Below are positions 26,261-35,679 of a stretch of DNA of 64,000 nt, piece by piece (positions within the stretch are counted from its first letter, which is position 1; the number at the start of each line of letters is the position of its first letter). The notes below the pieces were generated by a model that did no database searches, had not been told where the DNA came from, and was given only the letters and a program-made list of their open reading frames with translations. The stretch is from Bacteroides sp. (GTDB lineage Bacteria > Bacteroidota > Bacteroidia > Bacteroidales > Muribaculaceae). The DNA lies in NCBI GenBank assembly GCA_014802445.1, contig JAAVCF010000008.1, forward strand, positions 62,001-126,000, read 5' to 3'. The position numbers were made by a program, and so were the translations under genes.

Positions 26261-26290
26261 CAAAATTACAAAGAATTTCGTAAAAACAAA
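26261..26290 (-). promoter_or_regulatory. Promoter-like sequence for the candidate small RNA
   Basis: The minus strand has TTTG (26287-26290), 18 nt, then TAATTTTG (26261-26268). The spacing is one base shorter than the usual 19-21. Confidence 0.4.
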
Positions 26291-26429
26291 CAATTCCAAG
26301 AAAAAAATTTCCTCAAAATGCGGCAAAAACGGGTGGAGAGGCGGCATTTTGCCAGAATTTAACATTTCTTGACTGTTTGTTGAGCCTTTAATCGTAGTGG
26401 GGCTATGCAAATCATAAGCTCGCGGAGCG
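26291..26429. other. AT-rich intergenic sequence, nothing recognised
   Basis: This completes a stretch of about 360 bases without an established gene after 26065. A plus-strand frame of 67 codons from 26169 crosses it, but it has low-complexity Lys/Asn/Ser composition and no sign of coding. I see no terminator after the minus-strand lipoprotein gene that ends at 26430. Confidence 0.5.
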
Positions 26430-27275
26430 TCAACGGCCGGAGATGAAGTCGCGCCAATAAGCGTCCTTCACGGGGTGAGCGATGGAATCGCCTTGCGGGG
26501 TGACGATATAAATTTCCTGCACCTCATCATCGGAGGAGCGGTCATATATATAGTACGCGCGCGAGCCGTCGCGTCCCACAAACTTATAGGTGCGTGCGCC
26601 CACGGTACCTTCCACCTCCATATCGCCGCGCATCATCATTGACGGACGACCGTGGAGATTGGCGCCGCGATTATACACTGCAAGTCGGTAGGGCATTTTC
26701 TTGTCGGGGTGGGAGAGGCAGTCAACTCTGAACACCATACCGCTGTCGGTGCCGTAGAGGCAGAATACCGGGCGCCAGCCTTTGCGCATTCCTTCCTGCA
26801 GCGAGCCTATTTCCTGATTCACCAGGGTGTCAATCTGCGCCTGCTCGGCACGGCTCACATAATTGACGGCATAGAGCTTGTCGTCAATCCATAGGTACTG
26901 ACCGTCATGCAGCGTCCAGCCGCGCCAGCCGTTGCTGCTCCATTTCTCTTTGCCTGACTTGACAATGATGTTGCGGAGCGAGTCGTCAACCATCCGGGGA
27001 TAGTACTCAACCATTTCGGCCGAGTCCTCAACGTTTCGCAGAGGATAAGGGCGGGGGAGAGGGTAGCTCACAGCGGAGGCAAACTTGCGGGGGTTGCTGT
27101 CGGCCACGGCTTCCACAAGCTCCTTCACCTCCTGGGGGAGCTCGGCTGGAACCTCCGTGGAGTCAACCTGCTCAGCTGAACTGTCAGTCTTGGGTGAGGC
27201 AGAGCCATTGTTGCAGGCTGTCAACACTGCAAGGACAAACGCGATTAGCGCGGTGGGGAGGATGGATTTTTTCAT
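26430..27275 (-). CDS. Lipoprotein of unknown function
   Basis: A 281-residue predicted lipoprotein with lipobox LTAC (Cys21) and an acidic, serine-rich linker to about residue 45. The rest is a mixed alpha/beta domain with no motif I recognise; notable stretches are SSNGWRGWTLHDGQYLWIDDKLYAVNYVS and YIYDRSSDDEVQEIYIV. Its ATG overlaps the stop of the upstream lysozyme-like gene by 4 nt, so the two are probably translated together. A role linked to the lysozyme (partner or inhibitor) is an inference from position only. Confidence 0.8.
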   Translation of the reverse strand: MKKSILPTALIAFVLAVLTACNNGSASPKTDSSAEQVDSTEVPAELPQEVKELVEAVADSNPRKFASAVSYPLPRPYPLRNVEDSAEMVEYYPRMVDDSLRNIIVKSGKEKWSSNGWRGWTLHDGQYLWIDDKLYAVNYVSRAEQAQIDTLVNQEIGSLQEGMRKGWRPVFCLYGTDSGMVFRVDCLSHPDKKMPYRLAVYNRGANLHGRPSMMMRGDMEVEGTVGARTYKFVGRDGSRAYYIYDRSSDDEVQEIYIVTPQGDSIAHPVKDAYWRDFISGR

Positions 27276-27775
27276 TGCTGAACAGATTGGAAAAGTGAGT
27301 CAAATTCTTCGATGCGTCGAGTGCGAATACCTTTGTGGGGTCGTCCGTTGAATTTGCAGTAGGATATGTAGGATTCTCGGATGTCCCGGTTGCCGGCCTT
27401 GAGTTTCTTCAGGACACTGGAGCGATTCACGGCGCCGTGTCCGAGATTGTAGGCAAGTGTGGCAAGGAGAATGGAGTCGGCACCATAGGTTCGATACATT
27501 GCGCAGAGCTTGTCGAAATCCTTGCGGAGGAGGATGTCGGCCTCGGTTTCGGTGAGCTTAACTCCGCGCTTGTATTTGTCGCCGGGCCACACACGGTGAC
27601 CGTAACCAATGTAAGGCCAATCTTTGGCTTTGTGGAGGGTCTCGTATTTCTTGATGAGAGAGATCGCTGTTTCGTAATGCGCACGTGAGTCGACAGTCAG
27701 ACCTGAGTCCGGATCGGCAACGACCACCATAAGCGACAGCATCGCGCTGACAATTATTGTGAATAATTTCGTCAT
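27272..27775 (-). CDS. Exported T4-type (GH24-like) lysozyme
   Basis: Likely muramidase that cleaves peptidoglycan glycan strands. A signal or anchor segment covers about residues 3-20. The catalytic glutamate is probably Glu45 in KKYETLHKAKD, followed by Asp52 and the family motif GYGH (57-60). The spacing from Glu45 to His60 is five residues shorter than in T4 lysozyme, and the T4 Thr26 position is Tyr. LATLAYNLGHGAVNRSSVLKKL matches the C-terminal lobe. Its 167 residues are complete. Similar lysozymes are common in Bacteroidales and their mobile elements, but no mobile genes are adjacent. Confidence 0.78.
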   Translation of the reverse strand: MTKLFTIIVSAMLSLMVVVADPDSGLTVDSRAHYETAISLIKKYETLHKAKDWPYIGYGHRVWPGDKYKRGVKLTETEADILLRKDFDKLCAMYRTYGADSILLATLAYNLGHGAVNRSSVLKKLKAGNRDIRESYISYCKFNGRPHKGIRTRRIEEFDSLFQSVQQ

Positions 27776-27856
27776 ACCGTTTATGTATTAATACCGTGAA
27801 TGAGGAGATATGTAGCACGGCCTACATAGAATAAACCGGCCTGACGGCTAATTGGT

Positions 27857-28459
27857 TCACACGTGGTCAGGAAGGACGGTCACCCTGAGGTCCTTCTGAA
27901 CCATGGGCTTTATACGCAGAATGTTCTCATTGTGCATGCGGATGCAGCCGTGACTTGACCGTCCTGGCACAGAGCCGGGAGCGTTCGTGCCGTGGATGCC
28001 CACTCCCCAGTAGCGTGGTGTCTTTAGCGACAGAAAAATAGGGCCATAGCATTTAGAGTCTGTGTCCTTATATGTCCAGTCGGTGGAGTTATACACGCCG
28101 TAGAGCGGGAACGTTCCTTCAGGTGTCTTGCAGTCATCAGCCTCTGTTTTCTGACCTTTGTTTCTCGATGAGCACACTCCCACCTGCATCAGCGTGTCGC
28201 CAAGCGCATTTTTAAGGTAGAGGCGGCAGGCCTCCTTGTTGACCGTGATTGAACGCACCATGTGCATCCTTCCCGGCACAGTGGAGAATTCGCGACGTAT
28301 ATCAGCGCGCTTATCTGTGGAGGGCAGGAGGGCCTCGCGCGTACCTTTATATTCTGAAATCATTGCCGTGGTGACTTCTGACAGCAAAGCGGGCTGTTCG
28401 GTTTCGGCAAAGGCTACGAATCCTAACGTTAGTGCAGCGATGGCGGTAAGTGTTTTCAT
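27857..28459 (-). CDS. L,D-transpeptidase (YkuD domain), exported
   Basis: Periplasmic enzyme that forms 3-3 peptidoglycan cross-links or attaches proteins to the wall. A signal peptide covers about residues 1-18 (MKTLTAIAALTLGFVAFA). The catalytic motif SHGCIRM, with its nucleophilic cysteine, is near residue 172, preceded by the conserved GIHGTNAPGS. It has 200 residues. It lies upstream of the lysozyme-lipoprotein pair on the same strand, 81 nt away, making a small wall-remodelling cluster. A -7 element ends only 4 nt before the ATG. Confidence 0.9.
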   Translation of the reverse strand: MKTLTAIAALTLGFVAFAETEQPALLSEVTTAMISEYKGTREALLPSTDKRADIRREFSTVPGRMHMVRSITVNKEACRLYLKNALGDTLMQVGVCSSRNKGQKTEADDCKTPEGTFPLYGVYNSTDWTYKDTDSKCYGPIFLSLKTPRYWGVGIHGTNAPGSVPGRSSHGCIRMHNENILRIKPMVQKDLRVTVLPDHV

Positions 28460-28463
28460 GTTA

Positions 28464-28471
28464 CAAAGTTA
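28464..28471 (-). promoter_or_regulatory. -7 element for the L,D-transpeptidase
   Basis: The minus strand reads TAACTTTG, with 4 nt to the ATG at 28459. No -33 box is seen. Confidence 0.5.
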
Positions 28472-28528
28472 GAAATTTTTTGTTTCACGATGAAAAATTA
28501 AACCGCAGGATGTCCAAATTATCCGTGA

Positions 28529-30055
<1,527 letters not shown>

Positions 30056-30079
30056 TTATAAGCTCTAAAGCTCACACAA

Positions 30080-30119
30080 AAAAATGCCACCGTTGCGATT
30101 GCGTGACGGTGGCATTTTT
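30080..30119 (+). terminator. guaB terminator
   Basis: The 14-bp stem AAAAATGCCACCGT / ACGGTGGCATTTTT ends in a five-T run and lies 25 nt after the guaB stop. Confidence 0.9.
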
Positions 30120-30168
30120 ATGCTTAACAACATGATTTTACGCGCATGCTCTCAAACTATGGCCATTT

Positions 30169-30200
30169 TTTGGTGGAAAGAGTTTAAGTTTCTACTTTTG
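30169..30200 (+). promoter_or_regulatory. Orphan consensus promoter
   Basis: TTTG (30169-30172), 20 nt, TACTTTTG (30193-30200): both boxes match at ideal spacing. No protein-coding frame follows, only the candidate RNA that ends at 30340. Confidence 0.7.
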
Positions 30201-30205
30201 AACAC

Positions 30206-30340
30206 GCGAAGCAAGTTAGACGCAGGGATAAGTTCAGACGAAAGTTGAACACAAAAACTCGACCGTTTTTCAAAAATATGTTTTTATAGATTGTAGATTC
30301 AATTGGGGATCATCGCGAGATGAAGCCCCATTTGTTTTTT
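30206..30340 (+). ncRNA. Candidate small RNA between guaB and the ion channel gene
   Basis: About 135 nt bounded by a full consensus promoter and an intrinsic terminator. Near the 5' end GTTCA (30230-30234) can pair with TGAAC around GACGAAAGT. The middle is A/T-rich and looks single-stranded. The 3' end is a two-part hairpin. The frames inside are trivial (ATG TTT TTA TAG). I do not recognise a named family; 6S RNA or a Bacteroides-type regulatory RNA are possibilities I cannot test. Confidence 0.55.
30304..30340 (+). terminator. Terminator of the candidate RNA
   Basis: TGGGG / CCCCA (30304-30308, 30326-30330) and TCATC / GATGA (30310-30314, 30319-30323) stack around a GCGA loop. TTTGTTTTTT follows. 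Confidence 0.75.
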
Positions 30341-30354
30341 AGAGGGGCACGATG

Positions 30355-31107
30355 TCACTCCTTCTCATCCGACGGTGTGTCAACTGCCTTGCCGGCCTTT
30401 GCCAAAGCCTGCTTTTGTGCAAGAAACAGGTCATTACGCTTCTGGATGAGAGTGGTCACATAGACAGTGAACAGAGGCAGCATCATCACCCCTAAGCATG
30501 AAAGAATAACTGAGAGCACCTGTCCGATAGGTGTCATGGCCGTGATGTTTGACCCGGTGGTGGTGGTGTCCATTGCGGCCCACCATAGAGCGTTGTAGAA
30601 GTTCTCTACTCCGGGGTTGACGGAGTGCTCCACAGAATAGAACACCATAGCTCCGAAATACACGCTGGCTACGAGCACCAACAGATAGGTCAGCACAAGC
30701 GAGGCTGCCTTGTTGGATGTGAACCAGCCCACAACAATAGCCAGCGCATATCCACCGCGTATAAGTGGGATGAAGCGCAGCAAATAGGTCACTTCTGGCG
30801 AAAAACTCCATCCATAGTGGTGGATAATGTTAAGATAAGGGATGGAGACGAGCAGGAAGGTCATGCGGGTCAGGAAATAGTGCATTTTCCTCTCCGCCAT
30901 GAAGAATTCTATAAAATAGTCAGCGAGAAAGACTATACAGATCCAAAACTGCTCGCGCATGAACCGGCGCTGCGTAAAAACCTCTTTATTGTCAAAGGTG
31001 TCAATGGAAATGCTGACCACCAGAAAGATGGACAGCCCAAGAATAATCAAATGGAGGATGTTGTAAATCACCTCCTTGCGGGTGGCAAACAATTCTCTCA
31101 AAAACAT
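30355..31107 (-). CDS. Voltage-gated-like cation channel with unusual filter
   Basis: A 250-residue membrane protein with the layout of a six-helix channel subunit. Helices lie at about 15-35, 53-70, 82-96, 118-130 (after a basic segment), 138-158 and 196-218. A pore loop lies at 170-190. ALWWAAMDTTTTGSN matches the ALWWAVVTMTTVGYGD pore signature of potassium channels. The selectivity filter is TTTGSN, not TVGYG, so potassium selectivity is doubtful. The C-terminus (220-250) is short, charged and cytoplasmic, with no regulator domain. A perfect hairpin abuts the start codon. Confidence 0.75.
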   Translation of the reverse strand: MFLRELFATRKEVIYNILHLIILGLSIFLVVSISIDTFDNKEVFTQRRFMREQFWICIVFLADYFIEFFMAERKMHYFLTRMTFLLVSIPYLNIIHHYGWSFSPEVTYLLRFIPLIRGGYALAIVVGWFTSNKAASLVLTYLLVLVASVYFGAMVFYSVEHSVNPGVENFYNALWWAAMDTTTTGSNITAMTPIGQVLSVILSCLGVMMLPLFTVYVTTLIQKRNDLFLAQKQALAKAGKAVDTPSDEKE

Positions 31108-31145
31108 AATGACGTGAGTTTTATAAGAAAAACACTCACGTCATT
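31108..31145 (-). other. Perfect 12-bp hairpin abutting the channel start codon
   Basis: ACTCACGTCATT (31134-31145) pairs with AATGACGTGAGT (31108-31119). On the minus strand the second arm ends one base before the ATG, and codons 2-3 (TTT TTG) act as a T-run. It may terminate the upstream gene or control entry to the channel frame. Confidence 0.65.
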
Positions 31146-31175
31146 GTTTTGGTTTAATATGTCAGTCCGTTACAA

Positions 31176-32177
31176 TTAGCGGCGATAGTAAGGCCTTCCG
31201 GACTCTTCAGCCTCGGCAAAAGTAGCATGAGGATGCAGATAAATTCCGCCGCCTTTGAGGTCGATAACCACATCCTGAATGAAGAATGTGAGAGGATTGA
31301 TTGAATATTCTTCGCCGGCGCCATCAGCATAAAGAGCCGAGCGTGAACTTGCGCGGTTGCCAATCTTGAGCCACACAAGGTCAACAAGCTTGGCGGCTAC
31401 GTCGCCCTCGGGACTGTGATAGACCACATCTTTTGAGTTTGAATCACCTGAAAAGTCGGCCGAAGGAAGCTTCACGGGAGTCATCTCGGAGCCAGAGTCA
31501 ATAAAAAAGCGGTAGGGTGAATTGTTAATCTCAAGCGACACATAGTAACGGTTGCCATTTCCCAGCAACGCTTCATCGAAGAAAGAGGAATCTATGTTGG
31601 TGAGGAGATTATAACCGGCGGGCACTGAAGAGCGCAGACAGAGCGCTTTGCAGTCAGGCATATACTCCAGAACGAAATTCTCGAGGATGTCCGTGCCGAT
31701 AATGCTTTCCTCGCTATCGGCGGGGGCGGGCAGAAACACCGCTTTTGAGATGTGACTGACAATCCGGTCCGTATAAATATAATGGCCGGATGAGAGAGAG
31801 TCAGGCACATAGGTGGACTCATAGACTGGCAGATTCACCTCATAACGCTTTGTAGCCAGAATAACATTGCCGAGAATGTCGTGGGCAAATGTGGGGAACC
31901 ACTGTTCCTTCACCTCCGCACCCATATCACGGAGACGCTTGACGTCAGCCTCGGTAATCAATGAAATTGAGTTGCCGGTGTGACAGCGCATCTTGACATC
32001 GTTGCCTATATGAATCAGGCCGTCTTCGAGAATGAAGCGGGCCTCAGTCTCATCAGTAGGTTGCGAAAGATTTGAGGAGGAAATGCAGGGGTGCTGTGAG
32101 TTTAAGAACACGTATCCTCCCAACAGTACAATCAGGAGAACACACAGCGACGCTATTATAATAAGAGTTTTCTTCAT
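31176..32177 (-). CDS. Membrane-anchored retropepsin-like protein
   Basis: A 333-residue protein with an N-terminal transmembrane anchor (about 4-25) and two related lobes outside the membrane. Lobe 1 has HTGNSISLIT (66-75) where aspartic proteases have DTG, and the later motif IIGTDILENF (159-168). Lobe 2 has FFIDSGSEMTPV (225-236) and closes with NPLTFFIQDVVIDLKGGGIYL. The pattern fits a fused pair of retropepsin-like domains, with the catalytic Asp kept in lobe 2 and replaced by His in lobe 1. Activity is therefore uncertain. It lies upstream of the channel gene on the same strand. Confidence 0.6.
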   Translation of the reverse strand: MKKTLIIIASLCVLLIVLLGGYVFLNSQHPCISSSNLSQPTDETEARFILEDGLIHIGNDVKMRCHTGNSISLITEADVKRLRDMGAEVKEQWFPTFAHDILGNVILATKRYEVNLPVYESTYVPDSLSSGHYIYTDRIVSHISKAVFLPAPADSEESIIGTDILENFVLEYMPDCKALCLRSSVPAGYNLLTNIDSSFFDEALLGNGNRYYVSLEINNSPYRFFIDSGSEMTPVKLPSADFSGDSNSKDVVYHSPEGDVAAKLVDLVWLKIGNRASSRSALYADGAGEEYSINPLTFFIQDVVIDLKGGGIYLHPHATFAEAEESGRPYYRR

Positions 32178-32231
32178 GATAATCTACAGTTGAATGTCCG
32201 GCTTGATAGAACTTCACCATTCATTTCACTG

Positions 32232-32271
32232 CAAAATTAAAATGCTCGGCACTGAGTACCAAGCATTTTAA
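32232..32271 (-). promoter_or_regulatory. Overlapping terminator and -7 element
   Basis: A minus-strand hairpin (TTAAAATGCT with AGCATTTTAA, 32237-32246 and 32262-32271) ends the kinase transcript. Its T-tract reads into TAATTTTG (32232-32239), the -7 box for the retropepsin-like gene. Confidence 0.6.
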
Positions 32272-32340
32272 CTCCATTGTCACCACTATGTCAGCAGTGT
32301 GACAAATGTTTATCAAGGATGTTTCACATGGATTGCAAAC

Positions 32341-34446
32341 TCATTTCAGGGGGATGGTAAACACGAATCTTGCACCTCCGGTGTAGCTTGTGTCAAGCTT
32401 AAGGCTGCCTTTCAGCAGTCCTGCCAGAAGGCGTGCAATCGGTAGACCCAGGCCAGCGCCCTGCGTTGACGAGTCAAGCTTCTCGAAGCGCTCAAACACC
32501 AGCGCGGCCTTTTCTGGAGGAATGCCGCTACCGGTGTCAGTGACCTCAAACTCAAGCATGTTGCCCACCACCTTATAAGATAAGGTCACGCGGCCTTGCT
32601 TAGTGAATTTAGCGGCGTTGTTGAGAAGATTGATAAGCACCTGCTCCACACGGCGGCGGTCAGTGGTGACGGTCACATCCTCGCTGTTTCTATTGGCAAA
32701 CACCATTTCCACTCCCGGGTGGAGATACTGAGCTGCATTTTCCATAGCAATCTCACAGATAACTTTGATAGGCTCAGGCTTCAAGTTAACCTTCAGGCGG
32801 TGGTTGTCAATCTCGGAAATCTCGAGCACATCGTTGACAATCGTTTCCACCAGCTCATTGTTAAACTCAATGAGCTTAACGTAATTGTCGAGATAAGTAC
32901 GCTTGTCATCCGCAATGCAATCGGTAATCAGGCGAGAATAGTCAGCGATGGCGGTGAGGGGAGTTCTCACCTCGTGCGTCATGTTGTTGATAAACTCCGT
33001 TTTCTGGCGGTTGGCCACTTGGGCTCGATTACGCGCGGTAATAAGCTCACGCTGCGTGTTGAGCACATTGTCACGCTCCTTTTTGAGCTCGTTGACGCTT
33101 TCCTCAAGGCGAGCCTTATATTTACGAGTGCGATGGATAACGAAGAACAACCCACCGATAAGCAGCAAAAGCAACGGGATGATGATGAAAGCGGCCAACA
33201 CCCACTTGCGCTGATTCTCAATCTTTGACTGTTCCTGAAGATTCTGAAGCTCGCGCGCACGTTCTCCGGCGTTGTTCATCTCGGTCATAATCTGAAGCTC
33301 GTGGGTGCGTTCATCATACCTCTGCTCAAGCATGTTCTCGAGCTCCGCTATATATTCTGTGGCAGCTTCGGTGTAAAGCTCATTGTTGTTCGTGGCAAGA
33401 GCACCCTGCAGTAAATACTTCAGAAAGAAACGCCTCATTTCCACATTGCTGGGTTCATCCAGATATTTCTGGAGCAGCGGAAGCGCTTTCGCCCAATTTT
33501 TATGAGCAACAGCATAGTTGATTTCGGCACGTCCGTTCTCCTCCATATCGGCGGCAACGTCGAGATTAACGGCAGCAAGGCTCTTGATTTTCTTGTAGAT
33601 GCTTTCAATCTCCTCGTTGTTAAGGACTTTGAAGTTGGTCAACATTCGCCGATAGCAACGATAGCGATAGAAGTCATCGGTGTAGTATTTTCTACCCGAG
33701 CTACGCATCTGAGCCTCATTCTCGTTAAGAAGGCGCAACAGTTCGCGATTGGTCTGGACAGCGCGCATGGGCATGTTGAGATGCGTGAACGCACTGGCGC
33801 TCTCGTCAAAATACTCCTTGCGCAGGTCATAGAGCTTCAGCGGAAGCTTTTCCATGCTCTTGTTGAGTGTGGAGAGAAGATTCTCCATCAACACACCGGG
33901 TGAGTTCTTTCGCAGATAGCGCACCACGGTAAACATGGTCAGAATCCTGTCGTTGATGTTCTGCGAGTTATACGCCAGCGAGTCAGACATCTCCTTAATC
34001 AAACGTGCAGCCTGATCCTCCTGGAGATTTAGGAGGGCATTGGCGCGCGCACCTGTCTCACTCTCCATTACACGGCAATATGTCAGCGTTTCACGCTGCT
34101 CATCGCTCTCCGGGAATGAGCGTGCCGCCTTGACAATCATGCGCATGGCCGTGTCGTTCTCGATGTAAACGGCAGCAAGGTCACGCAGAAGGTCAAGCTG
34201 AACCTCGGGACGTTTAAGGCGTGCCCCCAGATTATAAATCTGACCGGCAATCTCTTGACCGGGCTGCATATACGGCCTTAGGTCAAAGAGGTCAAACAGA
34301 ATCTCCAGACTGTCCTCCGGCGTCCGGGCCTTGGCGAGATCGGCTTTTCGCGACGCAATCAGCGCTTCACGCGGTGTTGACGCTGCATAGCCGGTGATGC
34401 CGCTGAGAGCAATCACAAATAGCAGTAGGGTGGTTTTTATTTTCAT
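32341..34446 (-). CDS. Membrane sensor histidine kinase with periplasmic helical-repeat domain
   Basis: A 701-residue two-component sensor. A signal peptide covers about residues 1-21. A long helical, TPR-like periplasmic region spans about 25-400, ending in a coiled coil. One transmembrane helix (415-438) is followed by a linker coiled coil. The kinase core has the H-box NNMTHEVRTPLTAI with His491, the N-box NLLNNAAKF, DTGSGIPPEKA and GAGLGLPIARLL. There is no receiver or DNA-binding domain, and no response regulator gene is adjacent, so it is an orphan kinase here. Its signal is unknown. Confidence 0.9.
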   Translation of the reverse strand: MKIKTTLLLFVIALSGITGYAASTPREALIASRKADLAKARTPEDSLEILFDLFDLRPYMQPGQEIAGQIYNLGARLKRPEVQLDLLRDLAAVYIENDTAMRMIVKAARSFPESDEQRETLTYCRVMESETGARANALLNLQEDQAARLIKEMSDSLAYNSQNINDRILTMFTVVRYLRKNSPGVLMENLLSTLNKSMEKLPLKLYDLRKEYFDESASAFTHLNMPMRAVQTNRELLRLLNENEAQMRSSGRKYYTDDFYRYRCYRRMLTNFKVLNNEEIESIYKKIKSLAAVNLDVAADMEENGRAEINYAVAHKNWAKALPLLQKYLDEPSNVEMRRFFLKYLLQGALATNNNELYTEAATEYIAELENMLEQRYDERTHELQIMTEMNNAGERARELQNLQEQSKIENQRKWVLAAFIIIPLLLLLIGGLFFVIHRTRKYKARLEESVNELKKERDNVLNTQRELITARNRAQVANRQKTEFINNMTHEVRTPLTAIADYSRLITDCIADDKRTYLDNYVKLIEFNNELVETIVNDVLEISEIDNHRLKVNLKPEPIKVICEIAMENAAQYLHPGVEMVFANRNSEDVTVTTDRRRVEQVLINLLNNAAKFTKQGRVTLSYKVVGNMLEFEVTDTGSGIPPEKAALVFERFEKLDSSTQGAGLGLPIARLLAGLLKGSLKLDTSYTGGARFVFTIPLK

Positions 34447-34480
34447 GTCAGATTGATTATTATTCTAAATTGGCTACCCG

Positions 34481-34488
34481 CAAAGATA
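34481..34488 (-). promoter_or_regulatory. -7 element for the sensor kinase
   Basis: The minus strand reads TATCTTTG, about 34 nt before the ATG. No -33 box is visible. Confidence 0.45.
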
Positions 34489-34516
34489 GCAAAATATAAT
34501 CAATTAACCCACTCTG

Positions 34517-35668
34517 TCAAATTGACTTGACAGCTTCTTTAATGCGGCGGAGCCCCTCTTTGAGCAAAGATTGCGGACATGCCACGTTAAGACGGATATA
34601 TCCCTCGCCTTCCGGACCATACATTGTGCCCGGATTCAGGTGGAGACCGTGACGCTTTATGAGGTCAGAAAGCTCCTGCGAGGTTATGCCGAGCGCAGTG
34701 ATGTCAATCCACAGCAGATAGGTACCTTCCAGAGGCGCCATGGTCAGCATAGGCAGTTCATCCTGCAAAAACCGCTTAACTGTCAAATAGTTCTCATAGA
34801 TGTAGCTCTTAAGGGCTTCAAGCCAGGGTGCACCCTGTTCATAAGCAGCAATCACCGCAGTGATGCCCAGAGGGTTGACATCGCAGATTTCATTGATATT
34901 GATGGCCCGGTCAATTGCGGCGCGCTCCTCGGCATCAGGGCAAACGATTATGGCGTTCTGAAGGCCAGCTATGTTAAAGGCCTTTGAGGGCGAAACGCAG
35001 GTGATGCAATCAGGGAAGAGGGTGGCCATGGGAGTGTAACGGTGACCGTCAAAGGTGAGCTCACAATGAATCTCATCCGAGACTATTTTCACACCATGGC
35101 GCTGACAGATTTCACCCACACGTTTCAGTTCGTCAACCGTCCACACACGTCCGCCGGGGTTGTGAGGATTGCAAAGCAGAAGCATGGTGACGTCTGACTC
35201 GGCGGCCTGAGCCTCTAAAGCCTCGTAGTCAATGGTGTAACCGTCAGATTCCGAGTATTTAAGCGGAGCCGCAGCCAGCTGACAGCCGTTGTTGCGGATG
35301 GAGCTGAAGAAGCAGTTGTAGACCGGAGTCATCACCAACACTTTCTCACCCTTCCTGCACAGCGCCTTGATTACGGCCGAAACAGCCGGAACCACGCCGA
35401 TTGTATAGAGAATGTGGTCACGCTCAATCTTCCAGCCATGACGCGACTCAAACCAGTTGATGATAGCCTCATAGTAACGTTCAGAAGGCTTGGTGTAGCC
35501 AAACACACCGTGATCCACACGACGACGTAAAGCATCCACAATCTCGGGTGCTGTGCGGAAGTCCATGTCGGCAACCCACATAGGCAGGACATCAGCCGAA
35601 GGTTCCTGATCCCACTTGAGGCTCATGGTGTTGTGGCGTTCAACCACTTCGTCAAAATTATAAACCAT
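34517..35668 (-). CDS. MalY/PatB family C-S lyase or aminotransferase
   Basis: PLP-dependent fold type I enzyme of 383 residues, best matching the cystathionine beta-lyase group (MalY/PatB), which cleaves carbon-sulfur bonds. The N-terminus FDEVVERHNTMSLKWD and the MWVADMDF motif are typical. CNPHNPGGRVW and SDEIHCEL are cofactor-site motifs, and the Schiff-base lysine lies in SPSKAFNIAGL. It is the last gene of a three-gene minus-strand cluster after the DUF3737 and MATE genes. The substrate could be cystathionine or another thioether. Confidence 0.88.
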   Translation of the reverse strand: MVYNFDEVVERHNTMSLKWDQEPSADVLPMWVADMDFRTAPEIVDALRRRVDHGVFGYTKPSERYYEAIINWFESRHGWKIERDHILYTIGVVPAVSAVIKALCRKGEKVLVMTPVYNCFFSSIRNNGCQLAAAPLKYSESDGYTIDYEALEAQAAESDVTMLLLCNPHNPGGRVWTVDELKRVGEICQRHGVKIVSDEIHCELTFDGHRYTPMATLFPDCITCVSPSKAFNIAGLQNAIIVCPDAEERAAIDRAININEICDVNPLGITAVIAAYEQGAPWLEALKSYIYENYLTVKRFLQDELPMLTMAPLEGTYLLWIDITALGITSQELSDLIKRHGLHLNPGTMYGPEGEGYIRLNVACPQSLLKEGLRRIKEAVKSI

Positions 35669-35679
35669 AATCTATATTT

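Noticed and set aside
26169-26372. A 67-codon plus-strand frame in the AT-rich gap
   Set aside because: Low-complexity Lys/Asn/Ser composition, no promoter in the right place, and it lies opposite the candidate small RNA signals.
27272-27775. Prophage remnant suggested by the T4-type lysozyme
   Set aside because: No holin, integrase, tail or other phage genes are nearby, and the protein has an export signal like other chromosomal Bacteroidales lysozymes.
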